Shown here piece by piece: positions 14,832 to 15,095 of a stretch of 15,095 nucleotides of DNA (position 1 is the stretch's first letter; each line of letters begins with the position of its first letter). Source of the DNA: an uncultured Collinsella sp. (GTDB lineage Bacteria > Actinomycetota > Coriobacteriia > Coriobacteriales > Coriobacteriaceae); the NCBI GenBank assembly GCA_902493855.1, contig CABUQV010000036.1, positions 1 through 15,095 of the forward strand, read 5' to 3'. A model generated the notes under the pieces. It worked only from the letters and a program-made list of their open reading frames with translations, did not search any database and had not been told where the DNA came from. Made by a program: the position numbers and the translations under genes.

Positions 14832-15095
14832 CACTCCCGCAGCGGCGCGCCTCCCGCGCCGGAACGGCGCGGGACAGCGACCGAGATGAGTGGTCCCACC
14901 AACTAAGTCCAACTCAGACAAGGAACCCCACCAGCAAGCGATGCCCAAGAACCGCCAGCAACGTTACCGCAGGCCGGGGCCGGGCTTGGTTTTGAAAACA
15001 TTCCGCACTGATATCTTCTGTATTGAAGACGTCGATGATGCACCCGTATACCATTGACGTCGACACCATCAGATGCGGACCGCGCGGTGACCCCA
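14832..15095. other. Non-coding right edge with a GC hairpin
   Basis: No gene is supported here. A perfect 9-bp hairpin (TCCCGCGCC at 14852-14860, GGCGCGGGA at 14866-14874, 5-base loop) follows the regulator stop but lacks a T-run. Near the edge, TCTTC/GAAGA (15014-15029) forms a small palindrome and GACGTCGA occurs twice. This may be the leader of a gene beyond the window. Confidence 0.4.

Noticed and set aside
14990..15095. A riboswitch or promoter at the right edge
   Set aside because: TTGAAA at 14992-14997 has no -10 box at proper spacing, and the small palindromes do not match a riboswitch class I know. The sequence is cut by the window edge.

Overview
The window looks like a piece of chromosome from a high-GC member of the Coriobacteriia, most likely Collinsella or a close relative. 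This is inferred from strong GC/GC-ending codon bias, the gene families present and the intergenic palindromes. No rRNA or other marker gene confirms it. All genes except the transposase and the DegV gene lie on the + strand.

Positions 1-1682 are a mobile region. A complete IS110-family element (about 151-1681) encodes an intact DEDD transposase on the minus strand, with long non-coding flanks and a perfect 14-bp subterminal inverted repeat. An 85-nt near-identical copy of its transposase-upstream end sits at positions 1-85, so a second tandem copy probably begins just beyond the left edge. Positions 1722-1880 hold a nested palindromic repeat.

Positions 1944-7556 carry housekeeping genes: tgt (tRNA queuosine modification), a LOG-family nucleotide phosphoribohydrolase, a DegV-type fatty-acid-binding protein (minus strand), a HAD phosphatase and an M20 dipeptidase of the Sapep/PepV type. 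Three long inverted repeats lie between these genes. Two of them share the same 16-bp outer arm, and one doubles as a terminator.

Positions 7753-11505 are a compact pstSCAB phosphate-import operon: a Tat-type lipoprotein receptor, two permeases with overlapping genes, and the ATPase, ending in a clear terminator. No phoU or two-component regulator is present. Positions 11574-14313 hold a two-gene unit, an Uup-like ABC-F ATPase and a Cof-type HAD phosphatase, with a predicted extended -10 promoter and a terminator. Positions 14341-14831 hold a short DtxR/MntR-family metalloregulator preceded by two similar palindromes about three helical turns apart, probably its own operators. The last 264 bases show no gene.

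The least ordinary parts are the IS110 element with its possible tandem copy and guide-RNA regions, the families of intergenic palindromes, and the metalloregulator operator pair. I see no defence system, CRISPR array, prophage, tRNA or rRNA.
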